Assembly (NCBI GenBank): GCA_020850595.1
Contig: JADZEK010000147.1
Location: 1-64,000 of the forward strand
DNA: 64,000 nucleotides
Reading direction: 5' to 3'
Source: Anaerolineales bacterium
Lineage (GTDB): Bacteria; Chloroflexota; Anaerolineae; Anaerolineales; UBA6663
The position numbers were made by a program, and so were the translations under genes. Positions 1-8,443 of the stretch are shown one piece after another; positions within the stretch are counted from its first letter, which is position 1, and every line of letters starts with the position of its first letter. Under the pieces are notes generated by a model that was not told where the DNA came from, searched no databases, and saw only the letters and a program-made list of their open reading frames with translations.

Positions 1-43
1 CTTGCTGGGCAATCGCGGCAACACTTTCGGTGTTATAGTCCAT
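1..43 (-). CDS. start of an unidentified gene, cut by the window edge
   Basis: Only 14 codons are visible (MDYNTESVAAIAQQ). The start is supported by an ATG at 43-41 and a good Shine-Dalgarno GGGAGG (55-50) six bases upstream, and by a plausible promoter further upstream (TTGTCA at 110-105, TAGGAT at 86-81, 18-base spacer). Too short to assign to any family. Confidence 0.5.
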   Translation of the reverse strand, partial: MDYNTESVAAIAQQ

Positions 44-46
44 TGT

Positions 47-110
47 GAGCCTCCCGTAGGGTCGGATTTGACCGATCTCTATCCTACCGGAGGCTCAACT
101 TCCCTGACAA
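47..110 (-). promoter_or_regulatory. promoter with inverted repeat for the truncated gene
   Basis: Minus-strand elements TTGTCA (110-105) and TAGGAT (86-81) are 18 bases apart. A 14-base inverted repeat with one mismatch (arms 47-60 and 83-96, GAGCCTCC followed by GTAGG) brackets the expected transcription start; one arm overlaps the -10, the other the ribosome binding site. This arrangement suggests an operator for a dimeric repressor, by inference. Positions 111-349 hold small GC hairpins (for example around 159-178) but no gene that I can support. Confidence 0.35.
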
Positions 111-349
111 CCTTTGCGTGCACACCCGAAGGGCCAGGGCGTGTGAGGGGTTGGCTGAGACGCCCTGCGTCAGGGCAGCAAGGAGGAAAGCGATTCGGCG
201 GCCGGAGGAAGTGAATCGGCAACACGGGCGCGTGCGGCACACGCAGGCGGTCGAGGCCGAGGTACGCTCCACCGTTCGGGCAGGCGAACGCAGCGCGGCG
301 CGGCAGTTGGCTGCGCGGCTGGATGATAGGCAGGAAGCGGTGGCCCGCG

Positions 350-2200
350 CTAAGGCCAGCGATCCAAAACGGTATTGGTAGCCAGGTCGAAGCCCAGGAG
401 CGTGTTTTCATCAATCATCCACAGCACGTCGCCGCGCCAGGCGAGCCAACTGGGGGTCTGAAAAATGATGGTTGGCAGGCGCAGGATGGTACGCGTTGGG
501 CCGCCGCTGGAGCCGTCTTGCCAGTCGAGCAGTTCAATCGCGATGGCGTGGGACTTGTCGTCGGCGGCGGCTTCGAACCAGATTAGCTGTACGCCGGCAT
601 CAGTGGGCCGCGCCAGCCAGACGGGCGTGTCTGCGCTGATGATGTCATCCAGCTCAAACGGCTCGGCGTCGGCCAATACGCGCGTCCAGCGCACGGCGCC
701 GGTAGCCGGGTCTACCTCCCACAACTCCAACCGGCTGGTGCCGCGCGTGCGTTCGGCGCGCAGGAGTAAGTGGTCGCCGTAGACCGCCTCGATGGTGAAG
801 CGGTAATCCTCGTCGCTCAGCAGCGACACGGCGTCGCCGGAAGCCAGGCTGACGGCCAGCACTTGACTACCGTCGGCTCCGAACAATTGGCGCTCGCCCG
901 CCACCAGGGTCAGGTAATCCAAACCGCTGGAAAGTTGGTCGGACAACGGGCGGCTCCACTCCATGGTCAGTGTGCGCGCATCCCAGCGTTGCAAGCAGCT
1001 CGGGAAGAAGCCAAAGGCTAAATAGAAGCTTTGGCCGTCGGGGGTCACGCGCAGCGGCATGGTCCAGTCGGCGTACGATTGCTGCTCGGCGGCGGCGCAG
1101 GTGGGCTGCACCTGGGTTTCGGCGCCGCTGGCAAGGTCGTAGGCGCGCAGGTAGCCGTGGGCCGATTCGTCGCGGTCCATAAACGCCACGGCCTGGCCCA
1201 GGACATACAGCCCGCGGGGCGAGCTTTGCTGCGAAACATCTGACCAGAGTGGCGCACCGGTGGCGGCGTCGAAGGCCGCGATGGTGCCATCATCCGAGAG
1301 GGTGACCACGCGCCCGTCTACGAGTTGGAAGCAGCCCTGACAGATATTCAGCGCCACCGCGTCGGCCAGGGCTGCGGTCCAGGCCAGGGCGCCGTCGGAC
1401 CGCCGCACGGCGCGGATGGAGGGGCCGTCTAGCAGGTAAAGGTGGTCGGCATCATACAGCAGCGGCGCGCCGTACAGGTCGGAGCCAAGATTGGGGCTTT
1501 GCCATAGCAGGCGCAGGCCGCTCAGATCGAAGGCCAACAGGCGGTCTTGCGTGGGCTTGTCTGAGCCAAAGTATTGGTTGGAGAGCGCGATCACCTGATC
1601 CACGTGATCGGCGTCGGCGGGGATGAGGACCGCCGTGCCGGGGAGCAAGATGGAAGCGCCGAGCGTCTGGCTGGTGGCCAGGGCGTCGTCGAATTTCCCT
1701 GCCAGGACCTGTTGCACAATCAGCCCGGACTGTGGATTGGCGGTGAAGGCAATCGCGCCGATGAAAGCCGCCACGCCCACGAGGCCGGCCACGGTGATCA
1801 CGCAGCCCCAGGGCGAACTGCGCGCCGGCGAGGCAGCCTGACTGGCTCGCGCCGCGGCTCGGCGGGCGGTGGCAAGGCGGTTGGCCTGGTTGATGTCTTC
1901 CAGGGTCGGCGTGGGGAGCGGGCGCGACGACGCGGGCGGGCGGTCAATCTCAATCACGACCGGCTGACCGTTGCGCATCTTGAGCACAAAGCGCCGCGCC
2001 GGCCCGCCGGCGCTGCCGGCCAACTGGCCCGCCGCGTCTAGCTGAATAATATGTGCGTCATCGTCATCGGTCAGATCGGCCACTGAGCGCTCAATCGTGG
2101 AGTCGCAGAAGCGGCAGCGCACGGTGCTTTGGCCGTCCGGGAAGTCGAGCGGCGCGCCGCAGTTGGGGCAATTGAGCGAGCGCGGCGAGGCGTCTGGCAT
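350..2200 (-). CDS. zinc-ribbon, single-TM, PQQ-like beta-propeller protein
   Basis: About 616 residues from the ATG at 2200, chosen because AAGGA lies about 8 bases upstream and the zinc ribbon then starts the protein; an in-frame start 11 codons earlier has no such site. Residues 10-35 form a four-cysteine zinc ribbon (CPNC ... CRFC). A low-complexity Ala/Arg linker precedes one hydrophobic membrane segment (about residues 130-160, beginning WGCVITVAGLVGVAAF). The large C-terminal part shows repeated PQQ/quinoprotein-type blades (LYLLDGPSIRAV, GTIAAFDAATGAPLW, LWEVDPATGAVRWTR). Probably an extracytoplasmic propeller anchored to the membrane with a cytoplasmic zinc ribbon. No catalytic function can be assigned. 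A TATAAT (2265-2260) supports its own promoter. Confidence 0.75.
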   Translation of the reverse strand: MPDASPRSLNCPNCGAPLDFPDGQSTVRCRFCDSTIERSVADLTDDDDAHIIQLDAAGQLAGSAGGPARRFVLKMRNGQPVVIEIDRPPASSRPLPTPTLEDINQANRLATARRAAARASQAASPARSSPWGCVITVAGLVGVAAFIGAIAFTANPQSGLIVQQVLAGKFDDALATSQTLGASILLPGTAVLIPADADHVDQVIALSNQYFGSDKPTQDRLLAFDLSGLRLLWQSPNLGSDLYGAPLLYDADHLYLLDGPSIRAVRRSDGALAWTAALADAVALNICQGCFQLVDGRVVTLSDDGTIAAFDAATGAPLWSDVSQQSSPRGLYVLGQAVAFMDRDESAHGYLRAYDLASGAETQVQPTCAAAEQQSYADWTMPLRVTPDGQSFYLAFGFFPSCLQRWDARTLTMEWSRPLSDQLSSGLDYLTLVAGERQLFGADGSQVLAVSLASGDAVSLLSDEDYRFTIEAVYGDHLLLRAERTRGTSRLELWEVDPATGAVRWTRVLADAEPFELDDIISADTPVWLARPTDAGVQLIWFEAAADDKSHAIAIELLDWQDGSSGGPTRTILRLPTIIFQTPSWLAWRGDVLWMIDENTLLGFDLATNTVLDRWP

Positions 2201-2259
2201 GTTGAGTCCTTCGCAAGAGAAGTTAGCACCCACGACCGGCGCCGCCGGCGCGGGGGATG

Positions 2260-2265
2260 ATTATA
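2260..2265 (-). promoter_or_regulatory. -10 element for the PQQ-propeller gene
   Basis: A consensus TATAAT on the minus strand, about 60 bases upstream of the start codon at 2200. No convincing -35 element (TTCGTG at 2288-2283 is the best match). Confidence 0.4.
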
Positions 2266-2277
2266 GGCCCAAGGCGG

Positions 2278-2607
2278 TCAGCCACGAAGGGGGCTGGGGC
2301 GGCCGCGGCGCGCGGGGCCGCGCGGAGCGATAGTGAGCCGGAGGGTGACGAGATCGCCGGCGCCCACGTTCTCGGCGCGCTGCACACTCACGCGGATGGG
2401 CACGAGGTAACGGCCTTGCTTGGGGATGAGTGAGGTGGTCCATTCGGTGGCGCCGAGGCGGGCGATGACCGGGATGACGCCCCAGCCGTAAGTGACGAGG
2501 CCGGCGACCTCTTGGAGCTGGCGGCTCTGCTGGTCGGGCAGGGTGACGAACAGATAGGGCGAGGGGCCGCGCCAGACGAAGATGGTGTCGGTGAACTCAA
2601 AGTCCAT
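2278..2607 (-). CDS. DUF1905 family protein
   Basis: 109 residues. The pattern F...I..W.GP.PY.FVTLP followed by GWGVIPV.A..G.TEW.TSL.PK.GRYL.P and GD.V..RL is that of the DUF1905 beta-barrel domain, usually a stand-alone protein of about 90-100 residues; molecular function unknown. The C-terminal tail (GPARRGRPSPLRG) is poorly conserved-looking. Probable -10 TATACT at 2661-2656. It lies just upstream of the propeller gene on the same strand, but there is no sign that the two act together. Confidence 0.75.
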   Translation of the reverse strand: MDFEFTDTIFVWRGPSPYLFVTLPDQQSRQLQEVAGLVTYGWGVIPVIARLGATEWTTSLIPKQGRYLVPIRVSVQRAENVGAGDLVTLRLTIAPRGPARRGRPSPLRG

Positions 2608-2723
2608 GGGTTACACGTGGTGTTGGCTGCGGTCGCGCCGCGCTGCACGCCGGCGAGTATAGGGGCCGCGGGGGTCGGGCGCAAGGCTGGCGGACGGCTG
2701 AGGGCGGACCGGCGGCAGCGTGG

Positions 2724-2729
2724 TATGCT
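2724..2729 (+). promoter_or_regulatory. extended -10 of a leaderless promoter
   Basis: TGGTATGCT with the -10 hexamer at 2724-2729; the ATG at 2736 follows a six-base G tract, so transcription would begin at the start codon itself. The same six-base spacing is seen at 59170 and 59931. Confidence 0.45.
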
Positions 2730-2735
2730 GGGGGG

Positions 2736-3536
2736 ATGCTCAAAGTGATGACGTTCAACATTCGGTATGGCACGGCGGAGGATGGGCTTAACCACTGGCA
2801 GCGGCGGCGCGGGGCGGCCATGGCGCGAATACGCGCAGCGGACCCAGACCTGCTGGGCTTGCAAGAGTGCCGGGCGGACGAGCAGGCGGAGTATGTGAAA
2901 AGCGCCCTGCCCGACTATTCTTTTTGGGGATTACCGCGCGGAGGCGACGACGCAACCGGGCTGGAAATGGCCCCGACACTGTGGCGGACGAGCGCGTTTG
3001 AAGCGCTGCGGCGGGGCATGTTCTGGCTGAGTGAAACGCCGGACGTGCCAGCCAGCATCAGTTGGAACAGCACGTTTGCCCGCGTGGTGACCTGGGTGGA
3101 GCTACGCCATCGCGCCAGCAACCGGGCGCTGATGTTCGCGTGCACGCATTTTGACACGACCGCGACGGCGATTGCGGGCGCGGCCCACGTGCTGCGCGAG
3201 TGGGTCGAGGCGCAGGGTGATGCGCCGCTGATCGTCGTGGGCGACTTCAACGCCGGGCAGAACTCGGCGGCGTTTGCGCAACTGGCGGCCGGCGGGCGTC
3301 TGGCCGAGGCCTTTCGGCTGGCGCATCCGGGCAGCGCGGGGCCAGGGGCGACGTTTCATGGGTACGGGCAGGCGGGCGGGCACGAGGCGATTGACTGGAT
3401 CTTGATCAGCCCCCACCTGGCGGTCACAACGGCGGCGGTGGATCGGCACCAGGTGGAAGGGTTGTATCCATCAGACCATTACCCGGTGACGGCGAGCTTG
3501 CGCTGGGCAGAGACCCCAGGCTCCAGCGGCGCATGA
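2736..3536 (+). CDS. endonuclease/exonuclease/phosphatase family protein
   Basis: 266 residues, a full-length EEP domain. The catalytic landmarks appear in order: FNIRY near the N-terminus, LGLQE (metal-binding Glu), THFD, GDFNAG, IDWIL and SDHYPV near the C-terminus. Such proteins hydrolyse phosphodiester bonds in nucleic acids, phospholipids or small phosphate esters; substrate not predictable. There is no signal peptide, so it is probably cytoplasmic. The start is supported by a -10 exactly seven bases before the ATG, suggesting a leaderless mRNA. The last 113 bases overlap the 3' end of the convergent Lgt-like gene. Confidence 0.85.
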   Translation: MLKVMTFNIRYGTAEDGLNHWQRRRGAAMARIRAADPDLLGLQECRADEQAEYVKSALPDYSFWGLPRGGDDATGLEMAPTLWRTSAFEALRRGMFWLSETPDVPASISWNSTFARVVTWVELRHRASNRALMFACTHFDTTATAIAGAAHVLREWVEAQGDAPLIVVGDFNAGQNSAAFAQLAAGGRLAEAFRLAHPGSAGPGATFHGYGQAGGHEAIDWILISPHLAVTTAAVDRHQVEGLYPSDHYPVTASLRWAETPGSSGA

Positions 3537-4233
3537 GCGCCAGGCACACGGCCAGCACGAACAGCCCCCAGAGCTGAGCGACACGCCAGCCTCCCAGGAC
3601 CACGAGACTGTCGCCTCGGAAGGCTTCCAGCGCCAGGCGCGCGACCGCCAGCAGGGCCATGACCAGCAGAAAGACGAAGCCGGGGAACGCCGCGCGGCGC
3701 AGGGCCAGGCAGGCGACGGCGAGCACGGCCAGCGCCGCGAGCAGTTCGTAGATTTGCGTAGGGTGACGGTATTCGCCCCAGAGGAAGACGCGCCAGGGGA
3801 GGCCGGTCGGCGCGCCAAACGCGTCGCCGCTGGCCAGGTGGGCGAGGGCCAGGGCGACAGCCATGAGGGCGACGGCGGGGGCCAGCGCATCGAGCGTGGG
3901 GCGGAGCGGCAGGCGCCGGCGGGCGCCGTAGACGGCGGCGGCGACAACCGCGATGAGCGCTCCTTCTAGGGGCGCCAACGCCGCGCTGGTGAACGAGAAG
4001 AGGCCGAGCGGGTCGGCGGCGTAGGCGGACCAATGCTGGACGGCAAATACCAGGCGCGCGCCGGGCAGACCGGCGATGAGCGCCACGCCAATCAACCCCG
4101 AAAGGGCCTCTGGGTTCAGGCCCAGGCGACCGGCGGCGCGCTCGGCCAGCCACAGGGCGCCCCAGACTCCGAGGAGCAGGGTGAGAGCAGGCACGGGCAC
4201 GGCGAGCGGGCCAAGCTGAAGCACGGGCAACAT
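3424..4233 (-). CDS. prolipoprotein diacylglyceryl transferase-like membrane protein
   Basis: 269 residues with about seven hydrophobic segments. The best family clue is LPWRVF followed by YRHPTQIYE (about residues 143-164), equivalent to the conserved HPTQLYE block of Lgt. The hallmark GRxGNFxNxE motif with its essential Arg is not present (ALAHLASGDAFG instead), and the HGG block is replaced by LEGALIA, so activity as a normal Lgt is doubtful. The start codon overlaps the TGA of the upstream TlpA-like gene (TGATG), indicating translational coupling. The Pro-rich C-terminal tail overlaps the convergent EEP gene. Confidence 0.65.
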   Translation of the reverse strand: MLPVLQLGPLAVPVPALTLLLGVWGALWLAERAAGRLGLNPEALSGLIGVALIAGLPGARLVFAVQHWSAYAADPLGLFSFTSAALAPLEGALIAVVAAAVYGARRRLPLRPTLDALAPAVALMAVALALAHLASGDAFGAPTGLPWRVFLWGEYRHPTQIYELLAALAVLAVACLALRRAAFPGFVFLLVMALLAVARLALEAFRGDSLVVLGGWRVAQLWGLFVLAVCLALMRRWSLGSLPSASSPSPGNGLMDTTLPPGADPPPPL

Positions 4234-4796
4234 CAGGGCGCGGCCTCCAGCAGCGGGTCAAGGGTGGCTTGCAGGGTGGCGCGGCTGAGCGGCCCGCCGA
4301 AGACGACGCTGCGGATGATACCCTGACGGTCTATGAAGAAGGTGCTGGGCAGGCCGCGCACGAGGTAGCCGCGCGTGACCTCGCCGGCAGGATCGAGGAG
4401 GATCGGGAGGGTGAGGCTGAGGCTGGCAGCAAAAGACTGCGCGTCGGGGACGGTGTCTTGGACGGTGCTGTTGACGGCCAGCACGACCAACCCGCGGTGG
4501 CGGTTGGCGATATAGACGGCTTCCAGCGCGGGCATCTCGGCGCGGCAGGGGCCGCACCAACTGGCCCAGACGTTGACGATGACGACTTGGCCGCGCAGGT
4601 CGGTCAGGGTGGTGGCGGAACCATCGAGGGCGGCCAGGGTGAAGTCGGGCGCGGGGAAGCCGGCGCGTGGGCTGGGCAGTTGGCCGACGCCGGCGGCGGC
4701 CGGCGCGCGGGATTGCCAGGCCCAGGCGATGCCGAGCAGGAGCACGACGAGCGAAAAGGTCCACCAGCGGCGGCGGTCGGTTAGGAGCCAGTTCAT
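4233..4796 (-). CDS. TlpA/ResA-type membrane-anchored thioredoxin
   Basis: 187 residues. One N-terminal membrane anchor (about residues 12-28, WWTFSLVVLLLGIAWAW) is followed by a thioredoxin fold with the redox motif WCGPC (about residue 79), preceded by GQVVIVNVWAS and followed by the cis-Pro segment GLPSTFFID. The domain should face the outside and reduce or oxidise exported proteins or cytochromes. No clear Shine-Dalgarno site. It shares a TGATG junction with the Lgt-like gene, so the two are probably co-expressed. Confidence 0.85.
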   Translation of the reverse strand: MNWLLTDRRRWWTFSLVVLLLGIAWAWQSRAPAAAGVGQLPSPRAGFPAPDFTLAALDGSATTLTDLRGQVVIVNVWASWCGPCRAEMPALEAVYIANRHRGLVVLAVNSTVQDTVPDAQSFAASLSLTLPILLDPAGEVTRGYLVRGLPSTFFIDRQGIIRSVVFGGPLSRATLQATLDPLLEAAP

Positions 4797-5333
4797 GGAG
4801 AACGCGCCCGGCTGACTGGGGCATCAGGCGGGTGCAGTTTCGTTCTCACCCGTGGGCAGCCTGAAGATCGAGGCTTGGCCCAGAGTGTACCAGAGGCGCT
4901 GTGTCGGCGTTCACGCGAGCAGTGTAAAGCTCAAGGAGTCGCAGCGCAAGGACGCTCGAACGCATTTGGGCGGCGACCGGCGGCGCACGCACGCGGACGA
5001 ACAGACGGCGGTGCTATACTGCCCGCGGGCCAGCCGACGCCGTTAGCTTGCGAAAGACCAAGCGGCCGGCACCGCGCTGGCGAGGCGATGCGTCCCTGCG
5101 CCGTCAGGATTGGGCGCGCAGAACTCCAGACATGCCTGCTGCAAGCGGCGATGCGGGAGGCGTTTGCGCCGGCGCGCGATCGCACGGTGACGGAACGAGA
5201 GGATGCGGAGGAGGGCCGGGGGGATGGTGTTCCGGGCCGGCCCCTCGGTGGGGATGTGGACACCAGCGAGGCCAAGCGTCAGCCGGTGTGCGCCTAGATT
5301 TGAGGGCCAGCAACCAAGTAGAAAGTCTAGAGA
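4797..5333. other. intergenic region between divergent genes
   Basis: 537 bases without a supportable gene. A plus-strand TATACT at 5015-5020 could be a -10, which would leave a leader of about 310 bases before the amidohydrolase. The segment is GC-rich with short hairpins (around 5218-5245, GGGCCGG ... CCGGCCC) but matches no riboswitch or structured RNA that I can recognise. Confidence 0.4.
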
Positions 5334-6965
5334 ATGGAACTGTGGGATGTAAATTGCATGCTGGGCCGCTGGCCGAGCGCCGACCTGCTGTTTCACGACA
5401 TGCCCGGCCTGTTGGCGCGCATGGATCAGCTGGGCATCGCGCGCGCGGTCGTGAGCTACACGGAGGCGCTGCACCTCGACCCGGTGGCGGGCAACGCGCT
5501 GTTCAGGCAGGTGTGGGCGCAAGCCGAGCCGCGCTGGAAGGCCCGGCTGTGGCCGGCCTGGGTACTGGTTCCGCCCGCCACGCGCGAGCAGGGCACGCTG
5601 GCCGAGCTGGAGCAGGCGCTGGAGGTCAACGGCATTGGCATTGCCCGGCTTTATCCACGCGATCACAACTACAGCTTGAGCAGCCCAGACGCAGCGGAAC
5701 TGCTGGGCTTGTTGGCGCGGCGGCAGGCGCTGACGCTGCTGGATGTAGAGCAAAGCAGTTGGGAGGAGATTGACCGCCTGGCAGCGGCCTACCCGGCCCT
5801 GCCGCTGGTGGCCTGCAACGTCGGCTACCGCGGGCTGCGGCGCTTCGCCGGGGTGCTGGCGCGCCGGCCGAATGTGCACATTGACCTGTCCTATTTTGGC
5901 TCACATCAGGGGCTGGAATGGCTGGTAGGGCAAATTGGGGCCAGCCAGGTGCTGTTCGGCACCGGCGCGCCCGTGATTGACGGCGGCGGCGGGGTCACGC
6001 GGCTGTTGTTGTCCGAACTTTCGGCGGCCGACCAGGCGGCTGTGGCGGCGGGCAACCTGCAGCGGCTGCTAGCGGCCGCCGGGCTGACGGTGGCGGTGCC
6101 GGGCACTCAACCGCCCGCGCCACGCCCAGGTGGGCCGGCGCGGACTGAACTGCCCAGCGCGCACGTGCTGCGCGGCGAGGCGATTGACCCGAGCGCCTGG
6201 GAGGTGATAGATGCGCACGCGCACGTGGGACCATGGTTCAACTTCTACACACCGGAGCCGGAAGCTGAGTCGCTGCGCCACGTGATGGATCGCTGCGGGG
6301 TGCAGATGGCCGTGGTATCGGGCACGCGGGCGATCAGCGTCGAGCCGCTGGCCGGCAATGCCGAGATCAAGGCGCTGGTCAGTTGCCACCCCGACCGGTT
6401 CGCGGGCTATCTGGTCTTCAACCCGCATGTGCCCGGCAGTCTCGAAGAGGTAGAGGCCGGGCTGGCCGCGCCCGGCATTGTCGGCATCAAGATTCACCCG
6501 GACGTCCAGCTTTATTCGGCTACCGGCCCGCTGTATGCGCCGCTCTTCGACCTGGCCGTGCGCGGGAAGGTCCCCGTGCTAACGCATACGTTTGCGGACT
6601 CGGCTTTCTCGGACCCCCTGGACTTCGAGGCCGTGGCAGGCAACTGGCCGGACCTGGTGCTGATCCTGGGGCACTCGGGCGTCTCCGGGGAGGGCCACCG
6701 GCGGGCGATGCAGGTGGCACTTAAGCACCCCAACGTGTACCTGGAGTTGTGCGGCTCGTTGACGACGGGGCAGTGGATTAAGGAGATGGTCGCGGCGGTC
6801 GGCCCCGAGCGGGTGCTGTATGGGTCGGACTTTCCGGTGATTGAGATGCGCTATGCGTTGGGGCGGGTGGTGTTTGCGGGCCTGGCCGAGGCCGAGCTGC
6901 GGCTGGTGCTGGGCGGCAATGCCCGCCGGGTGCTGCGCCTGCCACCGGCCCAGGCGGCGCGGTAG
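5334..6965 (+). CDS. tandem amidohydrolase-2 protein, N-terminal half degenerate
   Basis: 543 residues containing two amidohydrolase (TIM-barrel) domains. The first, residues 1-250, begins WDVNCMLGRWP where a functional domain has DxHxH, and lacks obvious metal-binding histidines; it resembles a pseudoenzyme copy. The second, about residues 285-540, begins IDAHAHVGPW and has IKIHPD, LTHTF, LGHSG and YGSDFPV, the expected metal ligands and catalytic Asp of the amidohydrolase-2 family. It probably hydrolyses or decarboxylates a small substrate, not identifiable here. The ATG at 5334 has only a weak AGAAAG ribosome site. Apparently monocistronic. Confidence 0.75.
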   Translation: MELWDVNCMLGRWPSADLLFHDMPGLLARMDQLGIARAVVSYTEALHLDPVAGNALFRQVWAQAEPRWKARLWPAWVLVPPATREQGTLAELEQALEVNGIGIARLYPRDHNYSLSSPDAAELLGLLARRQALTLLDVEQSSWEEIDRLAAAYPALPLVACNVGYRGLRRFAGVLARRPNVHIDLSYFGSHQGLEWLVGQIGASQVLFGTGAPVIDGGGGVTRLLLSELSAADQAAVAAGNLQRLLAAAGLTVAVPGTQPPAPRPGGPARTELPSAHVLRGEAIDPSAWEVIDAHAHVGPWFNFYTPEPEAESLRHVMDRCGVQMAVVSGTRAISVEPLAGNAEIKALVSCHPDRFAGYLVFNPHVPGSLEEVEAGLAAPGIVGIKIHPDVQLYSATGPLYAPLFDLAVRGKVPVLTHTFADSAFSDPLDFEAVAGNWPDLVLILGHSGVSGEGHRRAMQVALKHPNVYLELCGSLTTGQWIKEMVAAVGPERVLYGSDFPVIEMRYALGRVVFAGLAEAELRLVLGGNARRVLRLPPAQAAR

Positions 6966-7041
6966 GCCGATGCGGCCCAGGCCGGCCTGGTCAACGAGGC
7001 TGCACGGCCTGCTTCCAGAGTGACGCGCAGGGCCGGGCCAG

Positions 7042-7063
7042 GTGTGAGGCGTCAACGTCACAC
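7042..7063. terminator. small hairpin between convergent genes
   Basis: Arms GTGTGA (7042-7047) and TCACAC (7058-7063) with an inner CGT/ACG pairing, lying between the convergent stops at 6965 and 7081. There is no T tract, so a terminator role is only suggested by position. Confidence 0.25.
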
Positions 7064-7080
7064 GGGGGATTCAGGATCGG

Positions 7081-8394
7081 TCAGGCAGCCGGCAGCGGAT
7101 GGGTCAGCGCGTCGGCGACGGCCAGCACGGTCTGATCAATGTCCGCTTCGGTGTGGGCCGTGGAGAGGAACCACAGGCCGCGCCCGACCATGTTGACTCC
7201 GCGGTCGAGCAGCGCCTGTTGGAGGCGCGCCATGGTGGACAAGTCGCACCGAGCATAGTCACGGTAGGTCGTGACAGCCGGCTGGTCGGTGAAGTAGCAG
7301 TTGAACACCGGGCCAGGCCCCTCCACCAACAGCGGCACGCCGGCCGCCTGCGCGGCCTGCCGAATGCCGGCCATGAGCCGTTGGCCCAAAGTGGTGAGGC
7401 GCGGGTAGAGTGTGGCGGCGTTGCTTTCCAGGTGGCGCAGCGTGGCGGCAGCGGCGGCCATGACGACTGGGTTGCTGTTGAAGGTACCAGCATGGCCCAC
7501 CTCGCCCCGGCTGATGAGGTCCATGACCTCGGCCGACCCGGCCAGGCATGAGAGTGGGAACCCGCCGGCGATGGCCTTGCCAAACACGGCCAAGTCCGGC
7601 GTCACGCCGAGATATTCCTGCGCGCCGCCTAAGGCCAGGCGAAACCCGGTAATCACCTCATCGAAGATCAACAGGCAGCCATGCCGGCGGCACAGGGCCT
7701 GGACGCCAGCCAGGTAGCCGGGCAACGGCGCAATGCAGCCGCTGTTGCACAACACTGGCTCCATGCAGATCGCGGCTATGTTTCCTTTGTGCTGGCTCAA
7801 GATGTGCTCCAGCGCATCGAGGTTGTTCCACGGCGCGATCACCAAGTCGCCGGCGGTGCTGCGCGCCTGCCCGCGCGTGCCGGGCACGGCCACCGGCGCT
7901 GCCTCCGGGCCGGCCGCTGCCAACCCAGGGGCGACGCTGTACAGGGCGGAGTCAAACCAGCCGTGATAGTGGCCCTCGAACTTGAGAATTATCTCGCGGC
8001 CGGTGTAGGCCCGCGCCAGCCGCCAGGCGGCGTGCACGGCCTCGGAGCCGACGCTGTTGAAGCGCAGGCGTTGGGCACAGGGCACCACGCGACAGACGGC
8101 GGCCGCTACCTCGACCTCTAGCGCGTGCTGCGCCGAGTAGACCTGGCCGCGGTCGAGTTGCGCCTTAACGGAGGCGAGGATGGCGGGGTGGCTGTGTCCC
8201 AGGATGAGCGGCCCCTGGCCGAGCACGTAGTCGAGGTACTCGTGCTCGTCCACGTCCCATAGGCGCGCGCCAGCGGCGTGGTCGACGTAGAGCGGCACGG
8301 CCTTGACCGACCGGCGGGCGTCACTGGAGACGCCGCCGGCGAGATATTGCGTGGCCTGGGCAAAGAGGGCTTGCGTGCGTTCAAGGTGGCGCAT
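7081..8394 (-). CDS. glutamate-1-semialdehyde 2,1-aminomutase-like class III aminotransferase
   Basis: 437 residues, normal length for the HemL/class III family. PLP-site landmarks: NSVGSEAVHAA (phosphate binding), GHYHGWFD, FDEVITGFR (Asp contacting the pyridine nitrogen) and FGKAIAGGFP (Schiff-base Lys, about residue 270). GHAGTFNSNPV matches the HemL-like subgroup. Similarity is to the broad aminomutase-like group and not clearly to true HemL; no other tetrapyrrole gene is nearby, so the substrate is uncertain. AGGAAA lies 9 bases before the ATG. Its promoter region contains a perfect 9-base inverted repeat around the -10 (8444-8475), suggesting repression by a dimeric regulator. Confidence 0.8.
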   Translation of the reverse strand: MRHLERTQALFAQATQYLAGGVSSDARRSVKAVPLYVDHAAGARLWDVDEHEYLDYVLGQGPLILGHSHPAILASVKAQLDRGQVYSAQHALEVEVAAAVCRVVPCAQRLRFNSVGSEAVHAAWRLARAYTGREIILKFEGHYHGWFDSALYSVAPGLAAAGPEAAPVAVPGTRGQARSTAGDLVIAPWNNLDALEHILSQHKGNIAAICMEPVLCNSGCIAPLPGYLAGVQALCRRHGCLLIFDEVITGFRLALGGAQEYLGVTPDLAVFGKAIAGGFPLSCLAGSAEVMDLISRGEVGHAGTFNSNPVVMAAAAATLRHLESNAATLYPRLTTLGQRLMAGIRQAAQAAGVPLLVEGPGPVFNCYFTDQPAVTTYRDYARCDLSTMARLQQALLDRGVNMVGRGLWFLSTAHTEADIDQTVLAVADALTHPLPAA

Positions 8395-8443
8395 GAAACG
8401 GGTTTCCTCGCTATGGCGACGGCTCAGGGGCAGGAGACCGGTG

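Noticed and set aside
159-250. Possible RNase P-like or other structured RNA (GGAGGAAAG with several hairpins)
   Set aside because: Only a fragment resembles the conserved RNase P segment; the remaining conserved elements are missing and the hairpins are short.
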